DNA of 64,000 nt from Halomonas sp. KG2 (GCA_030440445.1 CP098528.1:1178001-1242000), one strand, 5' to 3'. Shown: positions 52,239 through 62,006, counted from the stretch's first letter. Notes: generated from the sequence alone by a model not told the origin. Made by a program: numbers and translations.

Positions 52239-53708
52239 ATGCGACTGGCACACTGGGCAGTCAATGCCCCTTTTCGTCCCCTGCTATTAGCAGTGCTGAC
52301 ATCTTCTTTCGTCCTGCCCGCTCAAGCGGCAGATTTAGTCAATATCACTCGCGATGCGCTTAATAACAACGCTGCCTTGGCCTCTGCACGTGCTGAATTT
52401 TCAAGTGTTGAAGCGGCAAGCGATGTGGCAAGTGGCGCGCTGTTGCCTCAGGTAAATGCCTCCGGCAATGTCGTCCATAACCAGCAGTACGAAAGCCAGT
52501 CCTCCTCTAGAGTGGGGCAGAGCGCTGGTGCCGGTTCTAATGCGGCGGGTGTCAGCGATGATCGCTACAACACCGCGTCATTAACACTTGAGGCGACCCA
52601 GGCACTCTTCAATGCTGTCACACGTGAGGAAGTGAATCAGGCTGAACGTCAGATTGATCAACAAGTGTACTTATTGGCCGCCACTGAGCAGCAGTTGCTG
52701 ATTGATGTCGCGAGCGCTTATTTCGATATTTTGCGTGCCCACGAAGTGCTCGAGGCGCGTTTAGCTCAAGAACGTGCGATTGGCCGCCAGCTTGAGCAGG
52801 CTCGAGAGCAGTTTGAAGTAGGTCTCATTGCTATCACTGAAGTAGAGGAAGCACGGGCGAGCTTTGATCAATCCCGCGCTGATCGCATAGCAGCAGAGAG
52901 TAATCTTCAGGTGGCATTTGAGGTGCTTGAACAACTGACGGGGCAGCGTTACGCCAGTATCGACGCGCTGGGCGACAGTATGCCGATTGCTCTGCCAACT
53001 CCCACGGATCGTAACTATTGGGTAGAGCAAGCCATTGAGCGTAACCCGCAGGTATTAGCGCAGCAGGCAGGCATTGAGCTTTCCCGCGTAGGCGTCGAAC
53101 TGGCGCGTGCCGGGCGTATGCCGACTGTTCAGGCATTTGCTAACTACCAGTACTCGGATAGCGATAGTGATTTGGTAAGTGGCTACAACACGTCAAGCCA
53201 AGTGGGCGTCTCGGCGAACTTACCTATTTATACCGGTGGCAGCACCAGCGCCCGTATTCGCCAAGGTACCTTCCAGCTTGAAAGTAGCCAATACGACTTT
53301 GAGTCCCAACGCCGCACTACTATCCAACAAGTGCGTTCGCTCTATACCCAGGTTAGCAACAACGTCGATACCGTTGAGGCTCGTCAGCAGGCCATCGTCT
53401 CTAACCGTAGTGCTTTAGAAGCTACCCGTGCCGGTTATGAAGTAGGCACACGTAATATCGTGGACGTGTTGAATGCTGAACAAAGCCTCTATAACGCTAT
53501 CGCCAACTATGCCGAAGCGCGTTATGACTATGTGGTCAATTTGCTCTCACTGCGTCAGCAGGCGGGCCTGTTAGACGTTGAGGCGATTGAAGAAGTCAAT
53601 GCGTGGCTAACGGGAGATGAGGTGAACTTCACTCTGCCTGAGGGTGGCGACCCCGACGCCTACCAGCGGGCTATGGATATTGGCGCTCCACCCACGCCGG
53701 GTGCGTAA
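52239..53708 (+). CDS. TolC-family outer-membrane efflux channel
   Basis: 489 residues from the ATG at 52239, preceded by AGAGG; the open frame from 52098 crosses the promoter. Signal peptide ending AQAAD near residue 30. TolC-like architecture: two structural repeats of long helices (LIDVASAYFDILRAHEVLEARL, LEATRAGYEVGTRNIVDVLNAEQSLYNAIANYAEARYDYVVNLL) and the FEVGLIAITEVEEARASFD region. No lipobox, unlike the NodT-type channel at 5.8 kb. It is the first gene of an OMF-MFP-RND operon and closes the tripartite pump in the outer membrane. Confidence 0.93.
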   Translation: MRLAHWAVNAPFRPLLLAVLTSSFVLPAQAADLVNITRDALNNNAALASARAEFSSVEAASDVASGALLPQVNASGNVVHNQQYESQSSSRVGQSAGAGSNAAGVSDDRYNTASLTLEATQALFNAVTREEVNQAERQIDQQVYLLAATEQQLLIDVASAYFDILRAHEVLEARLAQERAIGRQLEQAREQFEVGLIAITEVEEARASFDQSRADRIAAESNLQVAFEVLEQLTGQRYASIDALGDSMPIALPTPTDRNYWVEQAIERNPQVLAQQAGIELSRVGVELARAGRMPTVQAFANYQYSDSDSDLVSGYNTSSQVGVSANLPIYTGGSTSARIRQGTFQLESSQYDFESQRRTTIQQVRSLYTQVSNNVDTVEARQQAIVSNRSALEATRAGYEVGTRNIVDVLNAEQSLYNAIANYAEARYDYVVNLLSLRQQAGLLDVEAIEEVNAWLTGDEVNFTLPEGGDPDAYQRAMDIGAPPTPGA

Positions 53709-53799
53709 GCTAGCGAGTTGTTAGTTTTCTAACACTTTAACCAACCACTTGCTGTGCTGCTATCCGTCAATGTTGCAAAGATTAATGGGAAACCAACGT

Positions 53800-55068
53800 A
53801 TGAAGAAAACGATTCACTCAGGTAGAGCGAGTGTAGTGACGCTGATAGCTGCATTGGCGCTAGCCGCATGCGGCCAGGAGCAGCCTCAGCAACAGCAGGC
53901 TGGGCAGCAGGAAGCTCCGCCCCACGCAGTAGAAGTAGTTGAAATAGCCCGCCAGGATATTCCTCTGAATAAATCCTACCCATCACTGCTGCGCAGCGAC
54001 AGTGAAGTCACGCTTGTGGCACGGGTGAACGGGTTTCTTGAAGAGCGTCACTTTGAGCCAGGGCAACTGGTAGAGCAGGGGGATCGGCTCTATACCATCG
54101 AGCCAGATCTCTACCAAGCTACCGTTAACCAACGTGAGGCTGACTTGCAAAGTGCGCGTGCTGAACTGGCTCGTGCCCAGCGTGATGCGCAGCGTTTCGA
54201 GCAGTTGCTAAGCCAAAACTCGGTCAGTCGCCAGCAGTATGACCAAGCACTAGCTGACCAGCGCGTTGCCCAAGCAAGTGTCGCCCAAGCAGACGCTGCG
54301 TTAACCAGTGCTAACCTTGATTTAGGCTATTCAAACGTCACCGCACCTGTGTCTGGCATGATCAGTTTAAGCCAGGTCAACGTTGGTAATTTGGTAACAC
54401 CAGGAACTGAGTTAGCCACTATTACGCCGCTTGATCCTCTTGAAGTACGTTTTCAGCTACCTCAGCGAGATGCTTTTGAGTTGCGTCGACAGCTGGGCGA
54501 GAGTGGTAACGCATCAGACATTAGCGCGCGTTTGAGTGTGCCAGGACAGTATGGTGACGACAGCGCTGAGCTGGAAGGACGTTTGAACTTCCTGGGTTCT
54601 CGTGTGGATAGCGGCACCAGTACGGTGCAGGCGTCAGCAACGTTCGCAAACCCTGATGGCGCGGTATTGCCTGGTCAGTTTGTACGGGTTCGTGTTGAAG
54701 GCTTGAAGCGTTTTGATGTACTGGCCGTACCAGAAATTGCCGTTACTCAAGGGTTAATGGGACCGCGGGTCTTTATTGTCGATGATGAAAATAAAGCGCG
54801 CGAGCGCACAGTTCAACTCGGCGAAGTGGCTGGCCCATGGCAAATCATTCATGATGGCCTTACTGCTGGAGAGCGTGTCATCGTAGGCGACCCCGCTGGC
54901 CTGGAGCCAGGAATGCTAATTGACCCCCAGCCATTTGAAGGTAACGCTGCCGATATCGTCGCAGAAGCTGAGCAGCAAGACGCCCAGCAAGAAACCGCGC
55001 AGGCAGAAGCAATGCAGGGTGGGGCGGCTGACGCACAGCCCGCAGAAGGGGAAGAGGGCGCGCAATAA
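53800..55068 (+). CDS. RND efflux periplasmic adaptor (AcrA/MexA type lipoprotein)
   Basis: 422 residues from the ATG at 53800; in-frame ATGs at 53785 and 53749 are alternatives. The signal ends with lipobox LAAC and is followed by a Gln-rich linker. Domains: lipoyl half ARVNGFLEERHFEPGQLVEQGDRLYTIEPDLYQ, coiled-coil hairpin (about 95-160, LEQLL-like repeats), SNVTAPVSGMISLSQVNVGNLVTPGTEL, then the barrel and membrane-proximal domains. The last 50 residues are Gln/Glu/Ala-rich and longer than in AcrA. It ends where the RND gene begins (TAATG). Confidence 0.93.
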   Translation: MKKTIHSGRASVVTLIAALALAACGQEQPQQQQAGQQEAPPHAVEVVEIARQDIPLNKSYPSLLRSDSEVTLVARVNGFLEERHFEPGQLVEQGDRLYTIEPDLYQATVNQREADLQSARAELARAQRDAQRFEQLLSQNSVSRQQYDQALADQRVAQASVAQADAALTSANLDLGYSNVTAPVSGMISLSQVNVGNLVTPGTELATITPLDPLEVRFQLPQRDAFELRRQLGESGNASDISARLSVPGQYGDDSAELEGRLNFLGSRVDSGTSTVQASATFANPDGAVLPGQFVRVRVEGLKRFDVLAVPEIAVTQGLMGPRVFIVDDENKARERTVQLGEVAGPWQIIHDGLTAGERVIVGDPAGLEPGMLIDPQPFEGNAADIVAEAEQQDAQQETAQAEAMQGGAADAQPAEGEEGAQ

Positions 55069-58000
55069 TGAACTTTTCCAACTTCTTTATCAGCCGACCG
55101 ATTTTCGCCACCGTTTTGGCGATTATCTTGACGCTGGTAGGTACGATGGCGATGCGAATACTGCCGATAGAGCAGTATCCCAGCGTTGTACCTCCCACCG
55201 TGTCCGTTCAGGCTCAGTTCCCCGGGGCGGATGCTGAGACGGTTGCGCAAACCGTCGCGGCACCGCTTGCTGAGGCCATCAATGGTGTTGAGGACATGCT
55301 ATATATGACCTCAAACAGCGCTGATAATGGTCTTATGAGCCTGAGTGTTGCGTTTAACATTGGCACTGATGGTGATATCAACACCATCAATGTCAATAAC
55401 CGAGTGCAGGGCGCGCTTTCGCAGCTACCTGAGGCGGTTCAGTCTCAAGGGGTGACGGTTGAGTTACGCTCTGACTCTATTTTGATGCTTGTTGCCTTGA
55501 CGTCTCCTAGCGGTGACTACAACAAAATCTACATGCAAAACTACGCCACGCTGAATATCTTGGATGAGCTACGCCAAGTGCCAGGCGTCGGCAATGCCGA
55601 AGTGTTAGGCGGCGGTGAGTTTGCGATGCGGGTGTGGATGGACCCTGACAAGCTGGCTCAGTATGACCTCACGCCCAGTGAGGTAGCTAGCGCTATTCGC
55701 GCGCAGAATACCGAAATTCCCGCAGGTAACTTAGCGGCAACACCGCAAAGCGAACCGCGTGCTTATACCTATACGATTACCGCCGGTGGGCGCTTATCGG
55801 GAACCGATGATTTCCGTAATATTTACCTGCGTACGAATCCTGACGGCTCTTCACTGCGCCTTGCGGACGTAGCACGTATTGAACTAGGCGCTTCGTTCTA
55901 TGGTGTTGATGCACGCTTAAACGGCGCCACAATGACGCCGATCATCATCAACCAGCAGCCGGGTGCAAACGCACTGGAAACCGCTGAAGCAGTGCGGGCC
56001 ACGATGGAAGAACTATCGGGGCGTTTTCCACCCGGGCTTGACTATGTAACGCCTTATGACACCACGCTCTTTATCGATGCTTCGGTAGAAACCGTTCTGC
56101 ATACGTTTATTGAAGCGTTCCTGATCGTTATCGTGATTCTGTTCATCTTCTTGCAGAACTGGCGCTTTACGGTCATTGCCATGTCGGTCGTGCCGGTCTC
56201 GGTTATCGGTACCTTTGCTGGTTTTTACTTGTTTGGTTTCTCTATTAACCTGTTAACGCTGTTTGCCTTGGTGCTGTCGATAGGCATCGTGGTGGATGAT
56301 GCGATTCTAGTGGTGGAGAACGTTGAGCGGGTATTGAGCGAAGAGGACGATATTACGGTTCGTGACGCCACGATCCGCGCGATGAAAGAGGTGGGTGGCC
56401 CGGTTATTGCCACCTCGCTGATTATGGCGGCGGTGTTTGTACCCGTGGCGTTCCTGGGCGGTTTTACCGGCCAGATTTATCAGCAGTTTGCGATTACCGT
56501 GGCAATATCGGTGGCGCTATCGGCGCTGATGGCACTGACGTTCACTCCTGCGCTGTCGGCCATCTTCATCAAGCATGACCTGCATAAAACGAAACAGTCC
56601 GCGTTTAAGCGTGCCATTACCACACCGCTGCGCCTGTTTGACCGCCTCTTCGCTGGCTTTACCGCCGTTTATATGTGGTTTGTGAAAAAGCTGGTGCGTT
56701 TCTGGGTGTTGGCGCTAGCGCTGACTGTGGCAGTGGGGGCCGGTTCTTACTGGCTCTATGCAAATACGCCTTCCACACTGGTGCCGGAAACTGACCAAGG
56801 TATCGTGCTGGTTAGCGTTTCATTGCCCGATGCTGCGTCGCTTAGCCGAACCCAAGCCTATATGAATGAGCTTAGCTCTCAGATAGAAGCCATTCCGGGC
56901 GTTGAGTACTCCTCTGCTGTGGCGGGATACGACATTCTGTCGAGTGCGGTCAATACTGCACGGGGCATTATGTTTATCAATATGAAAACCTGGGCAGAAC
57001 GTGACTTAACGGCTAATGAGTTGGTTGGCCGTATTATGCAGTTAGGGGCGAGTATTGATGGTGGTTCGGCGATGGCGTTTAACGTACCGCCGATCATGGG
57101 GCTTTCAACCACGGGTGGTTTCACCGGTTATTTGCAATCTTTTGAAGGCGCGTCACCTCGTGAGTTGTATCAAGCGTCATTGCAAATTATGCAGGCCGCT
57201 AACCAGCATCCTGCATTAAGCCGCGTTTTTACAACGTTTAACGTCAATGTGCCGTCTTACCGTGCGGAAATAGATCAGCAAAAAGCGCTGAGCTATGGGG
57301 TCGCCCTTGAGAATATCAACTCGGCGCTAGCCAATACCTTCGGTAATGGTTTTGTTAACTTCTTTAGCTACCAAAACCGTAACTTCCAGGTCTATTTACA
57401 GAATGAAGATAAATTCCGTAAAACGCCCGATGATGTAAGTAGCGTTTATGTACGTGGTGGCAATGGTGAGCGCATTCCTCTTTCTGAGTTTGTAACGCTC
57501 GAACGCCAAACGGGTCCGTCTGTGGTTTCTCGCTTCGGTGTTTATGCGGGGGCTCAGTTCCAGGGTAATCCAGCGCCAGGCTACAGCTCTACACAGGCTA
57601 TTGCGGCGATGGAGGAAGTGGTTCAGGAAACATTGGGCCAAAACTGGGGAATGGGCTGGACGGGGACTGCCTACCAAGAGTCTAACCTTGGCAATACTGC
57701 TTTACTTGCCATTGTGTTTGGTATTTTGATGGTGTTCTTGATACTGGCGGCACAGTATGAGAGTTGGTCGCTACCACTGGCGGTACTTACCGCCACGCCG
57801 TTTGCCTTTTTGGGCGGCGTGGGTGGTATTGCGTTGCGTGGTCTGGATACCAGTGTCTATGTCCAGATTGGTATGCTGGTGGTGGTTGGCTTGGCCGCTA
57901 AGAACGCGATCCTTATCGTTGAGTTTGCCGAGTTGCAGCGCAAAGAGCATGGTAAATCGATTCGTGAAGCAGCGATTACCGCCGCGGAGCTTCGTTTCCG

Positions 58001-58259
58001 TCCTATCGTTATGACCTCACTTGCCTTTATCTTTGGTACCTTGCCATTGGCACTGGCTTCTGGCGCGAGCGATGTGAGCAGCCACCACATAGGTACCACC
58101 GTTGCGGTCGGTATGGCGTCTGTTGCCGTGCTGGGAAGCCTGTTTATTCCAAGCTTCTACGCAATGATTGCCACGGTGTCTGATTGGCTCTATCGGAAAC
58201 GCCACCCTGACCGGGATGGTAACAACGAGTCGACAGCGCTAGGTCACGACCAAGCGTAA
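55068..58259 (+). CDS. RND multidrug efflux transporter (AcrB/MexB type, HAE1)
   Basis: 1063 residues, the full length of HAE1 pumps. MNFSNFFISRPIFATVLAIILTLVG starts TM1; twelve helices and two large periplasmic loops follow. The proton-relay pair Asp-Asp is in LSIGIVVDDAILVVENVERVL (TM4) and the Lys in VVVGLAAKNAILIVEFAELQ (TM10). QEESNLGN-like TAYQESNLGN lies near the funnel. It uses the proton gradient to export amphiphilic drugs or bile-like compounds. A perfect terminator follows 21 bases after the stop. Confidence 0.95.
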   Translation: MNFSNFFISRPIFATVLAIILTLVGTMAMRILPIEQYPSVVPPTVSVQAQFPGADAETVAQTVAAPLAEAINGVEDMLYMTSNSADNGLMSLSVAFNIGTDGDINTINVNNRVQGALSQLPEAVQSQGVTVELRSDSILMLVALTSPSGDYNKIYMQNYATLNILDELRQVPGVGNAEVLGGGEFAMRVWMDPDKLAQYDLTPSEVASAIRAQNTEIPAGNLAATPQSEPRAYTYTITAGGRLSGTDDFRNIYLRTNPDGSSLRLADVARIELGASFYGVDARLNGATMTPIIINQQPGANALETAEAVRATMEELSGRFPPGLDYVTPYDTTLFIDASVETVLHTFIEAFLIVIVILFIFLQNWRFTVIAMSVVPVSVIGTFAGFYLFGFSINLLTLFALVLSIGIVVDDAILVVENVERVLSEEDDITVRDATIRAMKEVGGPVIATSLIMAAVFVPVAFLGGFTGQIYQQFAITVAISVALSALMALTFTPALSAIFIKHDLHKTKQSAFKRAITTPLRLFDRLFAGFTAVYMWFVKKLVRFWVLALALTVAVGAGSYWLYANTPSTLVPETDQGIVLVSVSLPDAASLSRTQAYMNELSSQIEAIPGVEYSSAVAGYDILSSAVNTARGIMFINMKTWAERDLTANELVGRIMQLGASIDGGSAMAFNVPPIMGLSTTGGFTGYLQSFEGASPRELYQASLQIMQAANQHPALSRVFTTFNVNVPSYRAEIDQQKALSYGVALENINSALANTFGNGFVNFFSYQNRNFQVYLQNEDKFRKTPDDVSSVYVRGGNGERIPLSEFVTLERQTGPSVVSRFGVYAGAQFQGNPAPGYSSTQAIAAMEEVVQETLGQNWGMGWTGTAYQESNLGNTALLAIVFGILMVFLILAAQYESWSLPLAVLTATPFAFLGGVGGIALRGLDTSVYVQIGMLVVVGLAAKNAILIVEFAELQRKEHGKSIREAAITAAELRFRPIVMTSLAFIFGTLPLALASGASDVSSHHIGTTVAVGMASVAVLGSLFIPSFYAMIATVSDWLYRKRHPDRDGNNESTALGHDQA

Positions 58260-58280
58260 CGCTGTTTAGCGATTGGCTAG

Positions 58281-58314
58281 CGGGCACCATGTTTTCATGG
58301 TGCCCGTTTTTTTT
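58281..58314 (+). terminator. Intrinsic terminator of the RND operon
   Basis: CGGGCACCATG (58281-58291) pairs perfectly with CATGGTGCCCG (58296-58306) around TTTT, followed by eight T residues (58307-58314). Confidence 0.97.
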
Positions 58315-58456
58315 ACAAACTTGATCAAGAGCAATTAGAGAACCGCATAAACGCGTAAGGTGGTCTACGCTAAAAGAGACCCTGTTTTTAGCTTGTGCTA
58401 ATAAATATAACGTCAAGCGAAAACATCACCAGGCTTTGTCTGGAGGAGAACACGCC

Positions 58457-59134
58457 ATGATGCAATCACTTGTTTCCGCTTTACTGCAATTTCCAACGAT
58501 TGTCTTTACCTTCTTGTTGGCTTTGATAGCGCTCTACTGGCTGCTGGTGTTAATCAGACTTGCGCCGCTGGAGTTATTTGAGCGCGATAGCCTGCGCGAC
58601 GATCATATGGCCAGCACACTGGTGTCTTTAGGCTTTGCAGGTGTGCCTGCTACGCTTGCGTTAAGTGTTTTGGTGCTTTTCGCGGGTGCCATTTCGCTGG
58701 CTATTGAGCTACTAGCCCTCCGCTGGTTATCGCTGGGTATGTTGAGGGTGCCTGTCGGCGTGCTCGTGCTGTGGATCTCATTTGCAGTGGCATCGCCGAT
58801 TGCGGCAGCCGTGTGCCATTCATTACAACGCGCGCTTCATCGCTATCAGCCATTCAATCGCCGCTGTTTATTGGGCGCTACGGTCGTTGTCTCAGAACGC
58901 CAAAATGATGAATACGCATCTGCTCAGCTGGAAAATGAACCCAGCAGCGCCGTCAAATTGCATTGCAAAGCGGGGGACTGCCCGCAAGCTGGCGAGCGCC
59001 GAGTGCTTGTGAAATATCTTGCCAACGAAGGCGCGTACCGCAGTGTGCTAGAGCAACAGTATCTTGATACGCGCGTCCGCGTGAATAAGCTGCGCTTGCA
59101 CCGCAAGCACCATTCAAACGGCTATTCCACCTAG
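58457..59134 (+). CDS. Membrane protein with C-terminal OB-fold-like (NfeD/YqiJ type) domain
   Basis: 225 residues from the ATG at 58457, preceded by GGAGGAG (58442-58448). Membrane helices at about 10-35, 60-90 and 95-125 are followed by a soluble domain (about 140-225) with GATVVVSERQNDEYASAQLENEPSSAVKLHCKAG, which looks like the OB-fold of YqiJ and NfeD proteins. Such proteins normally accompany flotillin-like genes; none is next to it. The terminator upstream makes it independent of the RND operon. Function unknown. Confidence 0.7.
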   Translation: MMQSLVSALLQFPTIVFTFLLALIALYWLLVLIRLAPLELFERDSLRDDHMASTLVSLGFAGVPATLALSVLVLFAGAISLAIELLALRWLSLGMLRVPVGVLVLWISFAVASPIAAAVCHSLQRALHRYQPFNRRCLLGATVVVSERQNDEYASAQLENEPSSAVKLHCKAGDCPQAGERRVLVKYLANEGAYRSVLEQQYLDTRVRVNKLRLHRKHHSNGYST

Positions 59135-59160
59135 CAGGTGTTGTTTAGCCCAAGTATTGT

Positions 59161-60093
59161 CTAGCCAAATAGGCGTCGCCACTGCTTAACGAGCCACTGG
59201 CCAACAGGGTGCGAAGTGGCGGTGACGCTTGTTGGTTTGCTACGGGGGAAGGCGCTGAGTGGTGTGTCGAGAAACTGACGGAGCGGTGTTACTTGCTCGG
59301 GTTGATTCAGCATAGGAGCATGGCCACAGCCTGGGGCGGTGAAAGTGACTAAGCCGGGTTGCACCTCTTTCATGCGTGGCAGCGTTTCGGCATCCAGTAA
59401 CGTTGATTCGGCACCTCGAATTACCATCACAGGGCAGTCAATATTTTCCCAATCTGCCCATGTGTCTCGCGGTGTGTCATGGATGAATTGCTCGCCAATA
59501 CGAGGGTCGAAGTGATAGGTCCAGCTACCATCAGGGAGGCGTCGTGCGCTTCCCAATGCCAGTGCTCGCCATTCATCATCGGTGGTAATTCCAAAGCTTG
59601 CGTAGTGCTGTGTCAGCTCTTTTTGTAGGTCTACAAAGCTCGTAAAGCGGTGGGTTAGGCTGAAATAACTGGAGAGCGCGATTAGGCCGTCTTTATTCAA
59701 CTCAGGCCCAACATCGTTCAGAATAAGCCTAGAAATCCGATGTTGATGTGTTTTGTCAGCAGCCAGCAGCATGCCTAATAGCCCGCCCATGGAAGTGCCC
59801 AGCCAGTCGACCTGCTTTAATTGAAAATGATCTAGCACGCCTATCGCCACGGTCATGTAGTGGCTGTAGAGATAATCGTGGGCAGGAAACAGTGACCAGC
59901 TGGAAAGGCCACGACCAGGTGTATCTGGTGCAAGAATGCGCCATTCGCTGCCCAGCTGATGGGCTAGGGCTTCGAAATCACCGCCGTGGCGCGCAAGACC
60001 ATGCCATGCTATCAGCGTGCGGGGTGCGTTGGGATTCCAAATGCGCACAGCGATATCAAGCTCGCGGATACGAACAAATTCAAGAGCATCCAT
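59161..60093 (-). CDS. Alpha/beta hydrolase
   Basis: 310 residues. The oxyanion loop is IAWHGLARHGGDF, the nucleophile elbow WLGTSMGGLLGML (Ser in GTSMGG, near 101), the Asp in VIRGAESTLLDAETL and the catalytic His in FTAPGCGHAPMLNQPEQV. This is a complete Ser-Asp-His set of the fold. The N-terminal FVRIRELDIAVRIWNP and GRGLSSW are found in uncharacterised esterase/lactonase-like proteins. The substrate is unknown. It is 63 bases downstream of the TetR-family gene on the same strand, so it may share its control. Confidence 0.88.
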   Translation of the reverse strand: MDALEFVRIRELDIAVRIWNPNAPRTLIAWHGLARHGGDFEALAHQLGSEWRILAPDTPGRGLSSWSLFPAHDYLYSHYMTVAIGVLDHFQLKQVDWLGTSMGGLLGMLLAADKTHQHRISRLILNDVGPELNKDGLIALSSYFSLTHRFTSFVDLQKELTQHYASFGITTDDEWRALALGSARRLPDGSWTYHFDPRIGEQFIHDTPRDTWADWENIDCPVMVIRGAESTLLDAETLPRMKEVQPGLVTFTAPGCGHAPMLNQPEQVTPLRQFLDTPLSAFPRSKPTSVTATSHPVGQWLVKQWRRLFG

Positions 60094-60155
60094 AAAATTA
60101 TCCTATGCTGACAATTTGCTCAGTATAGGTGTATTGCTGCATTGCAGCGAGATGG

Positions 60156-60767
60156 TTAACGCTTCATCATGGTGATTAATGTATCGATGAGTTCACCGCC
60201 GCGTTCGCACAACGAAAAAGACTCTGGATTTCGCAACCAATCATGAAATAAGCCCCCCAGTGCCGCTTGCATAAGCCGCGTTGCCACCTCAGGGGTTAAA
60301 TCATCGCGTAGCAATTGCTGCTGTTGGGCCAATTGAAATACCGACAGCATTTCATCAAAACACTCGTCTGCGATCTCGTCTTGCATTTGAATCGGGTTAA
60401 TATCGCTAAAGAATTCACAGCGGTGTAAAAGAATCGATAAAATTCGCTGATGGGATGGCTGTTCCATGCGGTTTAAGCCGGCATAGCAGGCAAGTTGTAT
60501 AGCCGTTAGTGGTGAGATGGTCGGGTCGGCGTTATTTACCTCTTCCATTAGCGACTGGAAGGGCATACGCACACGCTCCACTAGCGCCATAAAAAGGTCG
60601 CCTTTATTTTTAAAATGCCAATAAACAGCACCGCGCGTCAGGTCGGCGTGACGAGCAATTTGCTCCAGCGATGTGCGAGCTACGCCTTTTGCGAAAAACA
60701 CCTCTTCAGCCGCATCCAACAGCGCCTCGCGAGTTGCAGCAGCCTCCGCTTTGGTTTTTCTTGCCAT
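60156..60767 (-). CDS. acrR: TetR-family repressor, AcrR/TtgR-like
   Basis: 203 residues. HTH domain MARKTKAEAAATREALLDAAEEVFFAKGVARTSLEQIARHADLTRGAVYWHFKNKGDLFMAL (about 1-60) is almost that of AcrR and TtgR, followed by the all-helical ligand-binding domain (HRILSILLHRCEFF, QMQDEIADECFDEML, AALGGLFHDWL). It should repress the RND operon 52-58 kb and itself, and let go on binding drugs. It is encoded about 1.9 kb past the end of the pump operon rather than divergent from the adaptor gene as in E. coli. Confidence 0.92.
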   Translation of the reverse strand: MARKTKAEAAATREALLDAAEEVFFAKGVARTSLEQIARHADLTRGAVYWHFKNKGDLFMALVERVRMPFQSLMEEVNNADPTISPLTAIQLACYAGLNRMEQPSHQRILSILLHRCEFFSDINPIQMQDEIADECFDEMLSVFQLAQQQQLLRDDLTPEVATRLMQAALGGLFHDWLRNPESFSLCERGGELIDTLITMMKR

Positions 60768-60830
60768 ATAAAAACGTAACCTCAGTAATTGACACGTGAT
60801 AAGCCCATTTTATCTTATGTGCATCAATTT

Positions 60831-60850
60831 TTACATTCAAAACTGTATGG
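60831..60850. promoter_or_regulatory. Candidate operator upstream of the TetR-family gene
   Basis: TTACATTCAAAACTGTATGG has TACATTC/CTGTATG half-sites like those of the candidate at 52155 (TTACATTCATGTATGTA on the other strand). It is 64 bases before the start codon of the repressor gene. It probably serves autoregulation. Confidence 0.45.
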
Positions 60851-60974
60851 TTAATTGCTTTAGCTCATAACGTGGATTAACAAATTCGTCATTTGCCAGT
60901 AAAAAGCGTATAAGATTTATTTAGAAACGCTGTTTTGAAACGAAACCGTTATTGTACGCTATAGGACTCTCAGC

Positions 60975-62006
60975 ATGGCGCGAGCACCTTTTACCCTGGC
61001 TGGGCGCACTGTAATGCCTGGCCAACGCTTACAAATTGATGTGCCTGTGGCACGCCTGTATACCCACACGCAGCTGCATATTCCGGTCGAAGTCGTGCAT
61101 GGGCGTAAAGATGGCCCAGTCATGCTGGTATGCGGTGGAATTCATGGCGATGAAATTAATGGAGTTGAAATTGTTCGTCGCCTGCTGCGTTCCAAAGCAA
61201 TCAATAGCTTGCGTGGCACGTTAATTGCTGTACCCGTCGTCAATGTTTTCGGTTTTTTACAGCAAACGCGCTATTTGCCAGATCGCCGCGATTTGAACCG
61301 CTGTTTTCCGGGCAGTGAAAAGGGCTCGTTAGGTGGGCGTATTGCGGCGCTATTTCGCGATGAAATTGTCGATCACGCCACGCATATTATCGACTTGCAT
61401 ACGGGTGCTATTCATCGCACCAATCTTCCGCAAATTCGTGCTCAGCTACAGCCAGGCAGTGAAACTGAGCGCATGGCCGATGCGTTTGGTGCTCCCGTGG
61501 TGCTTAATGCAGAGCTTCGCGAAGGTAGCTTACGCCACTATGCTCAGAACCGTGGTATTCCGGTGCTTACTTATGAAGCTGGTGAGGCGCTACGTTTTGA
61601 TGAGTGGGCAATTGCCCCCGGCGTGCGTGGCGTACTACGCGTGATGCGCCGTTTAGGTATGCTGACCGGCGAGCAGCGTCGCCGCTCGCCAATGCCTGCT
61701 GAACTTGCCAATGGCTCCAGCTGGGCGAGGGCGCCTATTGATGGCATTTTGCGCCCCAAGGTGCGTCTGGGCGCTCGGGTAGCAAAAGGCGAGGTGCTCG
61801 GTAAAGTGGCAGACCCCTTCGGCAATGATGAAGGTGAAGTGCTCTCTATGGCCGACGGTATTGTTATTGGTATGAGCCGCTTGCCACTAGCAAACGAAGG
61901 TGAAGCGCTTTATCACATCGCCCGCTTTGATGAAATTGAAGAAGCTGAGACGGCGATTGAGAATTTTCAATCAAGCCTGACGCCTCAGCCTGATGCGATG
62001 TATTGA
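60975..62006 (+). CDS. Succinylglutamate desuccinylase/aspartoacylase family protein
   Basis: 343 residues. The zinc-carboxypeptidase-like domain has GGIHGDEINGVEIVRRLL (His and Glu zinc ligands), PDRRDLNRCFPGSEKGSLGGRIA (substrate Arg/Asn) and IIDLHTGAIHRTNLPQIR with the third zinc His. LTYEAGEALRFDE holds the probable catalytic Glu. The C-terminal barrel (GSSWARAPIDGILRPKVRLGARVAKGEVLGKVADPFG) is a lipoyl-like module found in this subgroup, which often sits beside RimK-type ATP-grasp genes; none is in the window. It likely cleaves an N-acyl amino acid or acts in peptide-tail removal. Confidence 0.88.
   Translation: MARAPFTLAGRTVMPGQRLQIDVPVARLYTHTQLHIPVEVVHGRKDGPVMLVCGGIHGDEINGVEIVRRLLRSKAINSLRGTLIAVPVVNVFGFLQQTRYLPDRRDLNRCFPGSEKGSLGGRIAALFRDEIVDHATHIIDLHTGAIHRTNLPQIRAQLQPGSETERMADAFGAPVVLNAELREGSLRHYAQNRGIPVLTYEAGEALRFDEWAIAPGVRGVLRVMRRLGMLTGEQRRRSPMPAELANGSSWARAPIDGILRPKVRLGARVAKGEVLGKVADPFGNDEGEVLSMADGIVIGMSRLPLANEGEALYHIARFDEIEEAETAIENFQSSLTPQPDAMY

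Noticed and set aside
53749..53799. Longer N-terminus of the RND adaptor
   Set aside because: It would put 17 non-signal residues ahead of a good lipoprotein signal; the ATG at 53800 fits better, though its ribosome site is weak.
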